A stretch of 38,886 nucleotides of DNA from an uncultured Bradyrhizobium sp. (GCF_947648125.1 NZ_CANSMR010000045.1:1-38886), one strand, 5' to 3'. Positions 25,987 to 33,854 are shown, counted from the stretch's first letter. Numbers and translations: made by a program. Notes: generated by a model from the letters alone, not told the origin.

Positions 25987-26832
25987 CTACTTCTGCGGCC
26001 CCGATAGCGAGATGTCGCGCTCGGCGCGAAACACGTTGCCGTAGAGATTGGCGATCCATTGCCGTCCGCTGGAGGTGATGTTGAGGTGGCGGATCGCTTT
26101 CTGCACATGCGGCGCGACGCTGTCCCAGTAGAAGCGCGGATAGAGGTCGACGAGATCGGCCGGCGAATCGTAGCCGAGCTGGCGGTTCAGTCCGGCCTCC
26201 TCGAATTCGAGGTACAGCGCGTTGGCCTTGCGGATGTAATGGGGATCGCCGAGCTGGCCGATCAGGTCCGCGGCCCGCAGCAGGATGGCCTCCTCGCCGA
26301 ACTCCTCATTGCCATCCGGCGCACTTTGCGGAAAGCGGGTGCCCTCGATGGCGCGCGCGATGCGCTCCTTATCGAGGAGGGCGACGCCCTTGAGCCGCTC
26401 CATCACGAAGATCTTGGAGCGGTCGACGTGATAGGACATCAGCGCCGCATCCGACGAGCCGCGCGGCAGGATCACCTTGCGGCCGTCGGCGGCGACCAGA
26501 TAGCCGTCCTGGTCGTCGGCATCGAACAGCCCGCGTACATAGCCGATGTCATGGGTGAGGCAGGCGACGATGACATGCGCGTAGTCCTCGGCGCTCATGT
26601 GCGAGTGCAGCGCGCGGCCGCGCAGGATGGCGTGGCCGGCCAGGGTCACAAGCATGGTGTGCTCGACATTGTGATAGAGCGCGTCGCTGTTGCCGATACA
26701 TTCGATCGCGATCCGCGCGATCGAGGGCACCATCTCGACCAACTGGGTCTGTGAGCTGCCGAACCGGCGCTGCATGTATTCGCCGAGGAATTTGCCGAGC
26801 GCGTCGGCCGCAAGTTCGGGAAGGGTCATCAC
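25987..26832 (-). CDS. HD-domain protein
   Basis: 281 residues with the metal-binding HD phosphohydrolase pattern: His in LYHNVEHTMLVTLAGHAI, the His-Asp pair in VACLTHDIGYVRGLFDADDQDG and later acidic residues (EEAILLRAADLIGQLGDPHY). HD proteins hydrolyse nucleotides, cyclic nucleotides or other phosphoesters, and the substrate cannot be assigned. GGAGG lies 8 bases before a GTG (26832) that is directly followed by ATG (26829), so either could be the start. Monocistronic. Divergent from the DUF1330 gene. Confidence 0.8.
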   Translation of the reverse strand: MMTLPELAADALGKFLGEYMQRRFGSSQTQLVEMVPSIARIAIECIGNSDALYHNVEHTMLVTLAGHAILRGRALHSHMSAEDYAHVIVACLTHDIGYVRGLFDADDQDGYLVAADGRKVILPRGSSDAALMSYHVDRSKIFVMERLKGVALLDKERIARAIEGTRFPQSAPDGNEEFGEEAILLRAADLIGQLGDPHYIRKANALYLEFEEAGLNRQLGYDSPADLVDLYPRFYWDSVAPHVQKAIRHLNITSSGRQWIANLYGNVFRAERDISLSGPQK

Positions 26833-26965
26833 GGCACTGACCTCCGAGATTGGGCGGTGAGCTTACGGCCTGCCAGCATTTCAGGGTAGTCCCGCGATGT
26901 GACATAATCGTTGCGGCCGGACCGACCCGGCCCGGACTGATGCGACTTTGGGGAGGAGCTGGTGG

Positions 26966-27367
26966 ATGGGTGTCGATCTCTTGAACGTCAAAGGCTTGAG
27001 CGAGCTGGATCAAGAGGCTCCGGTCGTGATGGTCAATCTGATGCGATTTCGCCAGCGGTCGCTCGATGGCGACGGCTCGGGCTGGGATGCCTATCTGCGC
27101 TACAGCGCGCTCACCGTCCCCATGATCAAGGCGCGCGGCGGCACGCTGCTCTGGACCGGCAGCGCCGAGACGGTCGCGCTGGGTGAGCCGGCCGGCCAGC
27201 GCTGGGATTACCTCGCGCTGGTCTATTACCCGAGCGTCGCTGATTTCCTCGACATGATGACCTCGGCCGATTACGAGACCCGCTGCGACCCGCATCGCCG
27301 CAACGGCTGCGAGGAGCACGTCATCATCGCGACGCGCGAGGCCTACAGCAAGTTTAGGGTTGGGTAG
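26966..27367 (+). CDS. DUF1330 domain protein
   Basis: 133 residues from the ATG at 26966, preceded by GGGAGGAG (26951-26958). Two half-barrels of the dimeric alpha/beta (ferredoxin-like) fold fit the pattern PVVMVNLMRFR...YLRYSALTVPMIKARGGTLLWTGSAETVALGEP...RWDYLALVYYPSVADFLDMMTSADYE. The family has no settled biochemical function. The gene is divergent from the HD-domain gene and followed by a palindromic element. Confidence 0.8.
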   Translation: MGVDLLNVKGLSELDQEAPVVMVNLMRFRQRSLDGDGSGWDAYLRYSALTVPMIKARGGTLLWTGSAETVALGEPAGQRWDYLALVYYPSVADFLDMMTSADYETRCDPHRRNGCEEHVIIATREAYSKFRVG

Positions 27368-27387
27368 CCGACGAATCGTGCTTCCAT

Positions 27388-27476
27388 CCGTCATTGCGAG
27401 CGGAGCGAAGCAATCCATTGCACCGCGTATGTGGAACGATGGATTGCTTCGTCGCTATCGCTCCTCGCAATGACGG
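27388..27476. repeat. Intergenic palindromic element (second CCGTCATTGCGAG copy)
   Basis: Same family as 18360-18442: outer arms CCGTCATTGCGAG and CTCGCAATGACGG-like, inner arms GAAGCAATCCAT and ATGGATTGCTTC. Between the convergent DUF1330 and TetR genes. Confidence 0.85.
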
Positions 27477-27493
27477 TTGACGGTCAGCGACCC

Positions 27494-28111
27494 TCAGGAT
27501 GACGGGTCTGACAGATTAGCAAGCGCCGCGTGGCAGGCCCTCTGCACCAGTCGGCAGACCTCATCCCTCGACCGCCCGGCGCTCAGCGAGGCGAAGGTCG
27601 GATAGCTCGTCAGCGCGAAGACCAGGTCGACGGCATCCTTGCGGGCCAGCGGCGACACGCCCTTGCCCGCGATGCGGTCGATCAATGCGGTGACGCCGCG
27701 GCGGCGGCGTTCGTTGCGCTCGCGCACGGCTTCGGCGAATTCGGGATCGGTCGCCATCGCGTCGTGCAGGCGGCCGACCGCGGAATCGCGGCTCCAGAAG
27801 CCGCAGAAGATCTCGACCATGCGGTCGAGCGCGGCGCGCGGATCGGCCATCGCCATGGCGTCGGCGAGCTGATGCAGCCCGCCATGGCGTGCGATCTCGT
27901 CGAATACGGCTTCGAGCAGCCCGCGCCGCGAGCCGAACTGGTTATAGACCGTCAGCCGCGTCACGCCGGCGGCCTTCGCCACCGTATCCAGCGAGAAGCG
28001 CGCAATGCTCTCGCCTTCGCGCAGCGTGCGCGAGGCGGCCTCGATCACGCGCTCGCGGGTCTCGGCGGCAGCGGCGCTGCGCGCCGGGCTCACATAGCTG
28101 CGCGGCGGCAT
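27494..28111 (-). CDS. TetR-family transcriptional regulator
   Basis: 205 residues with an N-terminal TetR HTH (about 18-65): TRERVIEAASRTLREGESIARFSLDTVAKAAGVTRLTVYNQFGSRRGLLEAVFDEIARHGG. The C-terminal ligand domain is helical and unassignable. It is divergent from a small membrane protein gene, and the gap holds a perfect TATACAT/ATGTATA palindrome 28 bases from its start. It therefore probably represses itself and the membrane protein. Confidence 0.92.
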   Translation of the reverse strand: MPPRSYVSPARSAAAAETRERVIEAASRTLREGESIARFSLDTVAKAAGVTRLTVYNQFGSRRGLLEAVFDEIARHGGLHQLADAMAMADPRAALDRMVEIFCGFWSRDSAVGRLHDAMATDPEFAEAVRERNERRRRGVTALIDRIAGKGVSPLARKDAVDLVFALTSYPTFASLSAGRSRDEVCRLVQRACHAALANLSDPSS

Positions 28112-28139
28112 CGGCTTGCCTTGCTTTCGTCGGATTGAC

Positions 28140-28154
28140 TATACATTATGTATA
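28140..28154. promoter_or_regulatory. Likely TetR operator
   Basis: TATACAT (28140-28146), one central T, ATGTATA (28148-28154): a perfect 7-bp inverted repeat, A/T-rich in GC-rich DNA. It sits in the 74-base gap of the divergent TetR and membrane-protein genes, 31 bases before the latter's ATG. Confidence 0.75.
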
Positions 28155-28185
28155 TCTAATTTCCAATGCCCATTGGAGCGACATC

Positions 28186-28590
28186 ATGCAGACCGCCCTC
28201 ATCATAGCCCTGTCCCTTCACGTCCTGTCATCGGTGTTTTGGGCCGGCTCCAGCTTCACTTTGGCGCGCACCGGCGGCCTGGGTGGCGAAAAGCTGTTGG
28301 CTCCGCAAATCGGCGCCGCGACGGTTGCGATCGTCACCGGCGCCACGCTGTGGCGCCTAGTCCATGAAGGTTCGTTCGCGCTGTCGGAGCAGATCCTGGC
28401 GGGCGGCGCGCTCGCCGCGCTCGCGGCCATTGCGGTGCAGATCATCGTCGGCGGCGGCGCGGTCCGGCAGCTGCGCAGTGGTGCAGCCGATGCATCAGCT
28501 GCACGTTCGCGGCTTGCGGTCGCCCAGCGCATCGCAGCCGGACTGCTCGCGATCACCGCACTCTGCATGGGCGCGGCGCGCTACGCCTGA
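28186..28590 (+). CDS. Small integral membrane protein controlled by TetR neighbour
   Basis: 134 residues with four hydrophobic segments: ALIIALSLHVLSSVFWAGSSFTLA, IGAATVAIVTGATLWRLV, ILAGGALAALAAIAVQIIVGG and IAAGLLAITALCMGAARYA. The pattern with HVLSSVFWAGS resembles CopD-like or DUF2269-like membrane proteins, but I do not assign a function. The ATG at 28186 follows TGGAGCG at 28174-28180. An upstream in-frame extension would cross the operator and is rejected. Confidence 0.75.
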   Translation: MQTALIIALSLHVLSSVFWAGSSFTLARTGGLGGEKLLAPQIGAATVAIVTGATLWRLVHEGSFALSEQILAGGALAALAAIAVQIIVGGGAVRQLRSGAADASAARSRLAVAQRIAAGLLAITALCMGAARYA

Positions 28591-28600
28591 TGATTTCTTA

Positions 28601-28749
28601 CCTCTCCCGCTTGCGGGGTCGAGACGAGCGAAGCTCGCTCTTAGGTCGCTGTGCCCGAAGGGCGCAGCGGGTGGGGGCTCTCGCCACACAACGACTCTCT
28701 CGCAAGCAGAGATACCCCCACCCTAACCCTCCCCCGCAAGCGGGAGAGG
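28601..28749. repeat. Intergenic palindromic element (CCTCTCCCGCTTGCGGGG type)
   Basis: Arms 28601-28618 and 28732-28749 are perfect 18-bp complements. Inside, AGCGAAGCT-like and GCCCGAAGGGC hairpins and a CTCTCTCGCAAGCAGAGA hairpin are seen. Between convergent genes. Related to the short hairpin at 49-74. Confidence 0.85.
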
Positions 28750-28780
28750 GGACCGCAGTCCCGTTGCGGATGCAATCGTC

Positions 28781-29998
28781 TCAGAACTTCCGCACCAGGT
28801 CCGGGGTGATCTCTTTGATGCTGCGGATGCCGAGCAGCGCGAGGTCGCGGTCGATCTCGGCGTGCAGCAGCGAGATCGCGCGCGCAACGCCGGCTTCGCC
28901 CGCGACCACGGCGCCATAGAGGAACGGACGTCCGATCCAGACGAAGTCTGCACCGAGTGCGAGCGCCTTGATCACGTCGGTGCCGCGGCGGATGCCGCCG
29001 TCCATCATCACGGTCATGCTGCCCTTCAGCGCCGCGATCTCCGGCAGCGTGCGCAAGCCCGAGACGGTGTAGTCGAGCTGGCGGCCGCCATGGTTGGAAA
29101 CCATCACGCCGTCGCAGCCATGCTCGCGCGCCAGCCGCGCGTCCTCCGGCGAGATCAGCCCCTTGACCACGAGCTTGCCGCGCCAGCGCTTGCGGATCAG
29201 TTCGACATGCTTCCAGGCAAGCTGGTCGCGGCTGCCGATGTTGCGCATCAAATTCTTGGCCAACACCGGCGGGCCTCGCTTGGCGTCCATGTTCTCGAAA
29301 TGCGGCATGCCGTGATTGAACACGGTGCGCGCCCAGGTGTTCAGCAGCCAGTCCGGATGGGTGATGGTGTCCCAAAACACCCGCGGCGTGATCTCGAGCG
29401 GCACCTGGAAGCCGTTGCGGATGTTGTTCTCGCGGTTGGGCGGCACCGGCACGTCGGCGGTGACGACGAAGGTGTCGTAGCCGGCCGCCGCGACGCGATC
29501 GACCAGCGGCTCGATGCGCTCGGGGAGGCCGGCGAGATAGGCCTGGTACCAGGCCTGCTGGTTGGCGGCGCGGACGTCCTCCAGCGTGATCAGCGAGGAG
29601 GCCGAGAGGATCATCGGGACATTGGCCGCGGCCGCGGCGCGCGCCAGCACGATGTCGCCGCGATAGGCGCACAGCGCGGACGAGCCCATCGGCGGGATCC
29701 CGAACGGCGAGGCGTAGCTCTTGCCGAACAGCGTCGTGGTCTGGTCGCGGCCGGAGACGTCCTTCAGCACGCGCGGCACGAAGCCGTATTCGTCGAAGGC
29801 CCGGCGATTGTCTGACCGCGCCGCGTCGGTCTCGGCGCCGCCGGAGATGTAGCCGTAGAGAAATTTCGGCAACAGCCGCCGCGCCTGCGGCTCGAAATCG
29901 TCGAGCGTGAGATAGCGCCGCAAATGCCGGGGCACGGCGCTCGCCGCGCGGTTGACGGTTGCGGGAGGCGGGGAGGGCGTTGCGGTTCGGTCGTGCAC
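28781..29998 (-). CDS. FMN-dependent L-2-hydroxyacid dehydrogenase (LldD-like)
   Basis: 405 residues of the alpha-hydroxyacid oxidase/L-lactate dehydrogenase family, a TIM-barrel flavoprotein. Seen: RHLRRYLTLDDFEPQARRLLPKFLYGYISGGAETDAARSDNRRAF at the N-terminus, SPFGIPPMGSSALCAYRGD, ILSASSLITLEDV, the catalytic His-Arg in GVMVSNHGGRQLDYTVSGL and the FMN phosphate site MMDGGIRRGTDVIKALALGADFVWIGRP. Oxidises L-lactate, glycolate, mandelate or similar, with electrons going to quinone or oxygen. The start is a GTG at 29998 with GGAAA upstream. The frame further up runs into a repeat. No lactate permease or lldR beside it. Confidence 0.92.
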   Translation of the reverse strand: MHDRTATPSPPPATVNRAASAVPRHLRRYLTLDDFEPQARRLLPKFLYGYISGGAETDAARSDNRRAFDEYGFVPRVLKDVSGRDQTTTLFGKSYASPFGIPPMGSSALCAYRGDIVLARAAAAANVPMILSASSLITLEDVRAANQQAWYQAYLAGLPERIEPLVDRVAAAGYDTFVVTADVPVPPNRENNIRNGFQVPLEITPRVFWDTITHPDWLLNTWARTVFNHGMPHFENMDAKRGPPVLAKNLMRNIGSRDQLAWKHVELIRKRWRGKLVVKGLISPEDARLAREHGCDGVMVSNHGGRQLDYTVSGLRTLPEIAALKGSMTVMMDGGIRRGTDVIKALALGADFVWIGRPFLYGAVVAGEAGVARAISLLHAEIDRDLALLGIRSIKEITPDLVRKF

Positions 29999-30044
29999 GT
30001 TCGGCGTTTCCGTTGTTCTTGGTTCTTGGTTGGGGCTGCAGGTT

Positions 30045-30175
30045 AGAGCATGATCCGGAAAAGTGTGAAGCGGTTTTCCCTCGCGACAAACGCGGAACGC
30101 GTTTGCGCGGAGATCATGCTCAAACGAAGAGCTAAAGCGCAATGATGATTCAACCCAATCTCATTGCGCTTTAGC
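30045..30175. repeat. Composite palindromic element, long form
   Basis: GAGCATGATC (30046-30055) pairs with GATCATGCTC (30112-30121), with AAACGCG/CGCGTTT inside. GCTAAAGCGCAATGA (30131-30145) pairs with TCATTGCGCTTTAGC (30161-30175). Same architecture as 5208-5310. The second hairpin supplies the TAA stop of the MlaD-type gene. Confidence 0.88.
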
Positions 30176-30980
30176 GCCTGCCGCCGCGCCCGACAATTTT
30201 CTCGTTGAACTGGTTGACGGACTGGCTGACGTCGCTGAGCGTCCTGCGGGTCTCGGCGATCATGGTGCCGGATTTCTTGTCAAAACTCTGGATCAGCTCG
30301 CGGAGCGAGATCACGGTCGGCAGCAGCTCGCCGCCGTATTTGTCGCTGCCGAAGCTCTTCAGGAACTTGTCGGCGGACGTCAACTTGGCGTCGACCGCAT
30401 TGACGCCGTCCTCGGCGGCATCGATGAAGCCCGCGATCAGCTCGCCATTGCCGGACAGCGAGTTGGTGAAGTTCTCGAGCCCGAGCAGCGAGTCCTTGAT
30501 GTCGGCCTCGTTCTCGGTGATGACACGATCGACATTGCGCAGCGCGACCCGCAGCTTCTCCTGGATGCCCATGGTGCCTTCGGGGTCGGCGGTCAGTTCG
30601 GGAATGCCGTCGGCGCCGAGCGGCGGCGGCGGGGCGTCGTCGGTGCCGCCGGTGAAGGAGATCGCGGCGATCCCGGTGAGGCCCTGGAATTCGAGGCCGA
30701 CCTGGGTGTCCTTCTTGATCGGGGCGTTGCCCTCGATCCGCGTCATCGCAACCACGCGGTGACGGTCGAGCCTGATCGAGACGACCTCGCCGATCCGCAC
30801 GCCGGCGAAGTTGACGCTGCCGCCGCGGCGCAGGCCGGAGGCCGAGCCCTCGAACACGACCCGGAAGGGCACCATCCGCTTGATGCCGGCATAGCGCTGA
30901 TAGCCCAGCCAGCCGCCGAGCGAGCCGGCGATCAGGGCCAGCGTCAGGGTGCCGATCACGAGATTGCTGGCGCGCGCCAT
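30171..30980 (-). CDS. MlaD-family (MCE domain) lipid-transport substrate-binding protein
   Basis: 269 residues. The N-terminal membrane anchor (NLVIGTLTLALIAGSLGGWLGY, about 6-27) is followed by one MCE/MlaD domain (about 37-115; VPFRVVFEGSASGLRRGGSVNFAGVRIGEVVSIRLD) and a helical C-terminal region (about 145-260). MlaD proteins form hexameric rings in the periplasm that carry phospholipids between membranes with MlaE permease and MlaF ATPase. Neither partner is nearby. The gene lies 82 bases downstream of the second EamA gene. The ATG at 30980 is the first that fits. The TAA stop lies in the palindromic element. Confidence 0.88.
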   Translation of the reverse strand: MARASNLVIGTLTLALIAGSLGGWLGYQRYAGIKRMVPFRVVFEGSASGLRRGGSVNFAGVRIGEVVSIRLDRHRVVAMTRIEGNAPIKKDTQVGLEFQGLTGIAAISFTGGTDDAPPPPLGADGIPELTADPEGTMGIQEKLRVALRNVDRVITENEADIKDSLLGLENFTNSLSGNGELIAGFIDAAEDGVNAVDAKLTSADKFLKSFGSDKYGGELLPTVISLRELIQSFDKKSGTMIAETRRTLSDVSQSVNQFNEKIVGRGGRR

Positions 30981-31062
30981 GCGTTTGGGACCTGTCCGCG
31001 AAGCAGACGTCAAGAGATAGCGGATTTGCCGCCGATAGTCACCGCGCCTCCGGCGGGCGAGT

Positions 31063-31989
31063 TCAGGCCGACTGCCTCCGCGACGCCGCGAAGACGCCGG
31101 CCAGCACCAGCGCGAAGCCGATGAAATGGAAGGCCTGCGGATGCTCGCCGATGAACACGATCGACATGACGGTGCCGAACACCGGAACCATGTGGAAGAA
31201 CGGCGCGGCGCGGTTGGCGCCAATCAGCTGCACACCGCGGTTGAAGCACAGATAGGCCACCGTCGAGGGGAAGACTGCGACATAGAACAGCGACAGCAGA
31301 TTGCTGGTCGTGAGCTGCATCACCGGACGCGTGCCGAGTTCCCAGATCAGGAATGGGATCAGGAACAGCGCGCCGCAGCCGAAGGTGAAAGCCGCGACCG
31401 ACAGCCCGTGGATCCTGGGCCGCTTCAGGGTCAGCACCGAGTACAGCGCGAAGATCACCAGCGCGGCGATGAAGATCAGGTCGCCCTTGTTGAACTCGAT
31501 CTTCGACAGCGTCGTGAGGTCGCCGTGCAGCAGGATCACCAGCACGCCGGCGAGCGACAGCAGGACGCCGCAGAGCTGCGCCAGCGTCAGCCGCGCGCCG
31601 AGCAGGATCAGCGACCACAGCGCAACCATCAGCGGCACGGAGGATTGCAGCAGCAGCGTGTTGAGCGCCTGGGTGTGCTCGAGCGCCCAGTATTGCAGCG
31701 TGTTGAAGGCGCTGATGCCAGTCATCGACAGCAGCATCATGATGCCGAGATTCTTGCGGATCGCAGGCCAGTCGCGGGCGAGGTGCTTCCAGGCAAACGG
31801 CAGGATGATCAGGAACGCCACGAACCAGCGCAGGAACGACAGCGTCACCGGCGGAATGTGGCCCGCGGCGAGCCGGCCGACGATGGCATTGCCGGCCCAG
31901 CACATCGCGGTGATGCACAGCAGCAGATATGGCTGGTTGGCGATCCAGGAGCCGGACGCAGGCGCTGTGGTGGAATCGGTGGCAGACAT
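31063..31989 (-). CDS. EamA/DMT-family transporter (copy 2)
   Basis: 308 residues with two EamA repeats and about ten membrane helices (YLLLCITAMCWAGNAIVGRLAAG, FLRWFVAFLIILPFAW, LCGVLLSLAGVLVILLHGD, then LIFIAALVIFALYSVLTL). Paralogue of 24714-25670. The ATG at 31989 must be near the true start because an in-frame TGA lies six codons upstream. Yet it has no ribosome-binding site: it directly follows a hairpin with a run of T, pointing to control in the leader RNA. Substrate unknown. Confidence 0.88.
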   Translation of the reverse strand: MSATDSTTAPASGSWIANQPYLLLCITAMCWAGNAIVGRLAAGHIPPVTLSFLRWFVAFLIILPFAWKHLARDWPAIRKNLGIMMLLSMTGISAFNTLQYWALEHTQALNTLLLQSSVPLMVALWSLILLGARLTLAQLCGVLLSLAGVLVILLHGDLTTLSKIEFNKGDLIFIAALVIFALYSVLTLKRPRIHGLSVAAFTFGCGALFLIPFLIWELGTRPVMQLTTSNLLSLFYVAVFPSTVAYLCFNRGVQLIGANRAAPFFHMVPVFGTVMSIVFIGEHPQAFHFIGFALVLAGVFAASRRQSA

Positions 31990-31990
31990 G

Positions 31991-32090
31991 AAAAAGGCCC
32001 GGGTTCACGGCGCCGCGGGCCGCCCAGCTGGCGTCGCCGGGCCGGTATGGATCTCCCCGGCGCCCCGTCACAGACACGGATTCCGCCATT
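31991..32090 (-). promoter_or_regulatory. Riboswitch-like leader with terminator stem before EamA copy 2
   Basis: On the minus strand GGCCCG (32021-32016) pairs with CGGGCC (32001-31996) and is followed by five T (31995-31991), one base before the ATG: an intrinsic-terminator shape placed directly at the start codon. Upstream lie GTGAC (32071-32067), CCGGGGAG (32060-32053) and a CGCC-AGCTG-GGCG hairpin (32033-32021). These three blocks recall conserved parts of the ZMP/ZTP (pfl) riboswitch, but I cannot see its closing stem or P2 helix. An unknown attenuator is equally possible. Confidence 0.4.
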
Positions 32091-32211
32091 CGATCAATGG
32101 GGATCGACGCATCGCGACCATGCGCGAAGGCCCCTTACGGAAGGTGCGATGGCGCTCTGCCAGGCCGGTCCGGTCCGCAGGCAGCACACGCCGATCGGCA
32201 CGAGCGTCTTG

Positions 32212-32268
32212 TTTGAGCACGATCTCCGCGCAAACGCTCCAGCGTTTGCAGCGAGGGATCAGCCTCTA
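32212..32268. repeat. Decayed copy of the GAGCATGATC element
   Basis: TTGAGCACGATCTCCGCGCAAACG followed by CCAGCGTTTGCAGCGAGGG resembles, in reverse orientation, the first hairpin region at 30061-30121, with several mismatches. It ends at the TAG stop of the small HTH gene, as intact copies do for other genes. Confidence 0.6.
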
Positions 32269-32652
32269 GCCGGTCTCCGGCGGCGTGGTCTGGCGCTTGA
32301 CGATCTGCTCGGCGAGCTCGATCAGGATCCGCTTGGTGTCGGGGTCCTTGACGTCGCGGAACACCCGCAGCATGCGCAGCTCGAGCAGGGATTGCAGCGA
32401 TTCCGACGACTGGCCGCCCTGTGTCTGCGCGGTGGTGGCGGGCCGGCGATTGAGCATGTCGGCGGCGATCCCGAGCATCTCGGCAACGGTCGCCAGGCGG
32501 CCGGTCTCGATTTTGACGGTGCCGTCCACGCCGTTCTTGTGCAGGGAGGCGCCAGCGCAGAGGATCTCGGCGAGATCTGCCTGCGACAGCCCGATTTCGC
32601 GCCAGCGCGCCTGCACCAGTTGATCGATCTGGTCGTCCTGCGATGTGCTCAT
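32266..32652 (-). CDS. Small helix-turn-helix (XRE-like) protein
   Basis: 128 residues with an N-terminal region reading LVQARWREIGLSQADLAEILCAGASLHKNGVDGTVKIETGRLATVAEMLGIAADML, which fits a Cro/CI-type HTH. A Gln/Ser-rich linker and a C-terminal helix (LRVFRDVKDPDTKRILIELAEQIVKRQ) follow. It may be a transcription factor, but the insertion around AGASLHKNGVDG between helices is unusual for XRE domains. Codes leftward from the 420-base gap beside luxR. No close partner gene. Confidence 0.7.
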   Translation of the reverse strand: MSTSQDDQIDQLVQARWREIGLSQADLAEILCAGASLHKNGVDGTVKIETGRLATVAEMLGIAADMLNRRPATTAQTQGGQSSESLQSLLELRMLRVFRDVKDPDTKRILIELAEQIVKRQTTPPETG

Positions 32653-33072
32653 GGTGCGCCTGGGCGATCTCCAGCTACGTCCGTCGACAGCATGTCCGCG
32701 ACGATGATTGGTAGCAAATGGAACAGTGGTTCGTCGTGACGGGACTTCTACGGATCAGCCGGACCGGCAATCGGTCCCGGCGCACCGGGCGACGTGCGGG
32801 ACGATCCGTGCTTTCACGACGGCTCGGCGGTCGCGCCGGGCGGGCACTGCAATACGCACCCATGGTCTGAAATCCCTGTCATCAGGCCGCAGCCTTATTA
32901 TCAAGATCGTATCCGAATGCAATCTGGGGGTGATCGTCGAGGCGAACCCAACCCGGGTGTGTGACCTTGCCACAGTTCGCGGCGTTGCCGCCGAGCGCGG
33001 CGATACCGGGCGCACGGAAGCAGCGCGCACGGAAGCAGCCCTCGGAGCGCCGCGACGGCTGCGCGGCGCCGC
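32653..33072. other. 420-base gap between luxR and the HTH gene
   Basis: No convincing gene on either strand: the open frames here are short, Arg/Ser-rich and shadow-like. It holds the promoter region of the HTH gene and the 3' side of luxR. A 13-base direct repeat CGCACGGAAGCAG occurs twice with a 15-base period (33011-33023 and 33026-33038). No recognisable RNA gene or terminator is seen. Confidence 0.5.
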
Positions 33073-33846
33073 TCACAGGTCGATGATCCCGAGCGCGATG
33101 CTCTTCGCCACCCCGTGCGTCTTGTTGGAGGCCTCGAGCTTGCGCAGCGCCTGCTTGATGAAGCCTTCAACCGTCTCCGGCGAAATACCGAGGATCTGCG
33201 CGGTGTCGGCCACGGTCTTGCCGCGCGCCGCCCAGGCGATCACTTCCTTCTCCCGACCCGTGAGCTTGATGGTCTCGGCGGCGTCGGCGGGCTTCAGGAT
33301 GGTCGGCGCGTTGCGCTGGTCGCGGTTGACGATGTCCATCGCCCGTTGCACCCAGTAGATCATCAACAGATGCAGTTCATGGCGATGGCAGATGAACAGC
33401 TTGTCGAAGTCGCGCCGTTCGTCTTCCCAGAAGAACACCGTCGAGCTCGAATGCACGGCGCCGAGCCGGTCGCGATAGTGGAACGGCACCACGAAGCCGT
33501 CCTCGAAGCCGAACTCCCGGGCGGCATCCATCGTCTTGACCTCGGGCGCCCGCTTGTGTCCGCTTCGCTCCGGCAGCTTCAGGCTGCTCCAGCTGAATGG
33601 CGTGTTGGTGCGTCGCGATCGCGCCAACGCTGGATCGGCATGGACGAACTCGTTCTGCACATACGCCCGCTTCCAGGCGTCGGGATAGGTGCCGACATGG
33701 TAGGGCAGATCAAGGTCGGGCCGGCCGGCATCGACAAAGGCGAAGCCCGAGAAGCCATAGTTTTGGACAATACGGTGCAATGACGAGCTGAGCTCGTCGA
33801 TGGTATCCGACGCCTCGATGGTCGAAATCGCGTCTACCAGGCCCAT
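33073..33846 (-). CDS. LuxR-type quorum-sensing regulator
   Basis: 257 residues with an N-terminal autoinducer-binding domain and a C-terminal LuxR HTH. Conserved ligand-pocket residues are present: Trp and Tyr in DAWKRAYV, Asp-Pro in VHADPALARS, Trp in TPFSW and the Gly in FEDGFVVPF. The HTH is LTGREKEVIAWAARGKTVADTAQILGISPETVEGFIKQALRKLEASNKTHGVAKSIALG. It is divergent from luxI with 79 bases between starts, so the two form a cognate pair. The ATG at 33846 has GGGGG as ribosome-binding site, and this lies inside the lux-box-like palindrome, which suggests self-regulation. Signal identity unknown. Confidence 0.93.
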   Translation of the reverse strand: MGLVDAISTIEASDTIDELSSSLHRIVQNYGFSGFAFVDAGRPDLDLPYHVGTYPDAWKRAYVQNEFVHADPALARSRRTNTPFSWSSLKLPERSGHKRAPEVKTMDAAREFGFEDGFVVPFHYRDRLGAVHSSSTVFFWEDERRDFDKLFICHRHELHLLMIYWVQRAMDIVNRDQRNAPTILKPADAAETIKLTGREKEVIAWAARGKTVADTAQILGISPETVEGFIKQALRKLEASNKTHGVAKSIALGIIDL

Positions 33847-33854
33847 TGACTAAA

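Noticed and set aside
33011-33038. Two-copy direct repeat as a CRISPR-like or iteron array
   Set aside because: Only two copies of 13 bases with a 15-base period. No spacer structure and no replication or cas gene nearby.
32708-33358. 216-residue plus-strand frame between the HTH gene and luxR
   Set aside because: Arg/Ser/Thr/Ala-rich with no motif, and it runs antisense into luxR.
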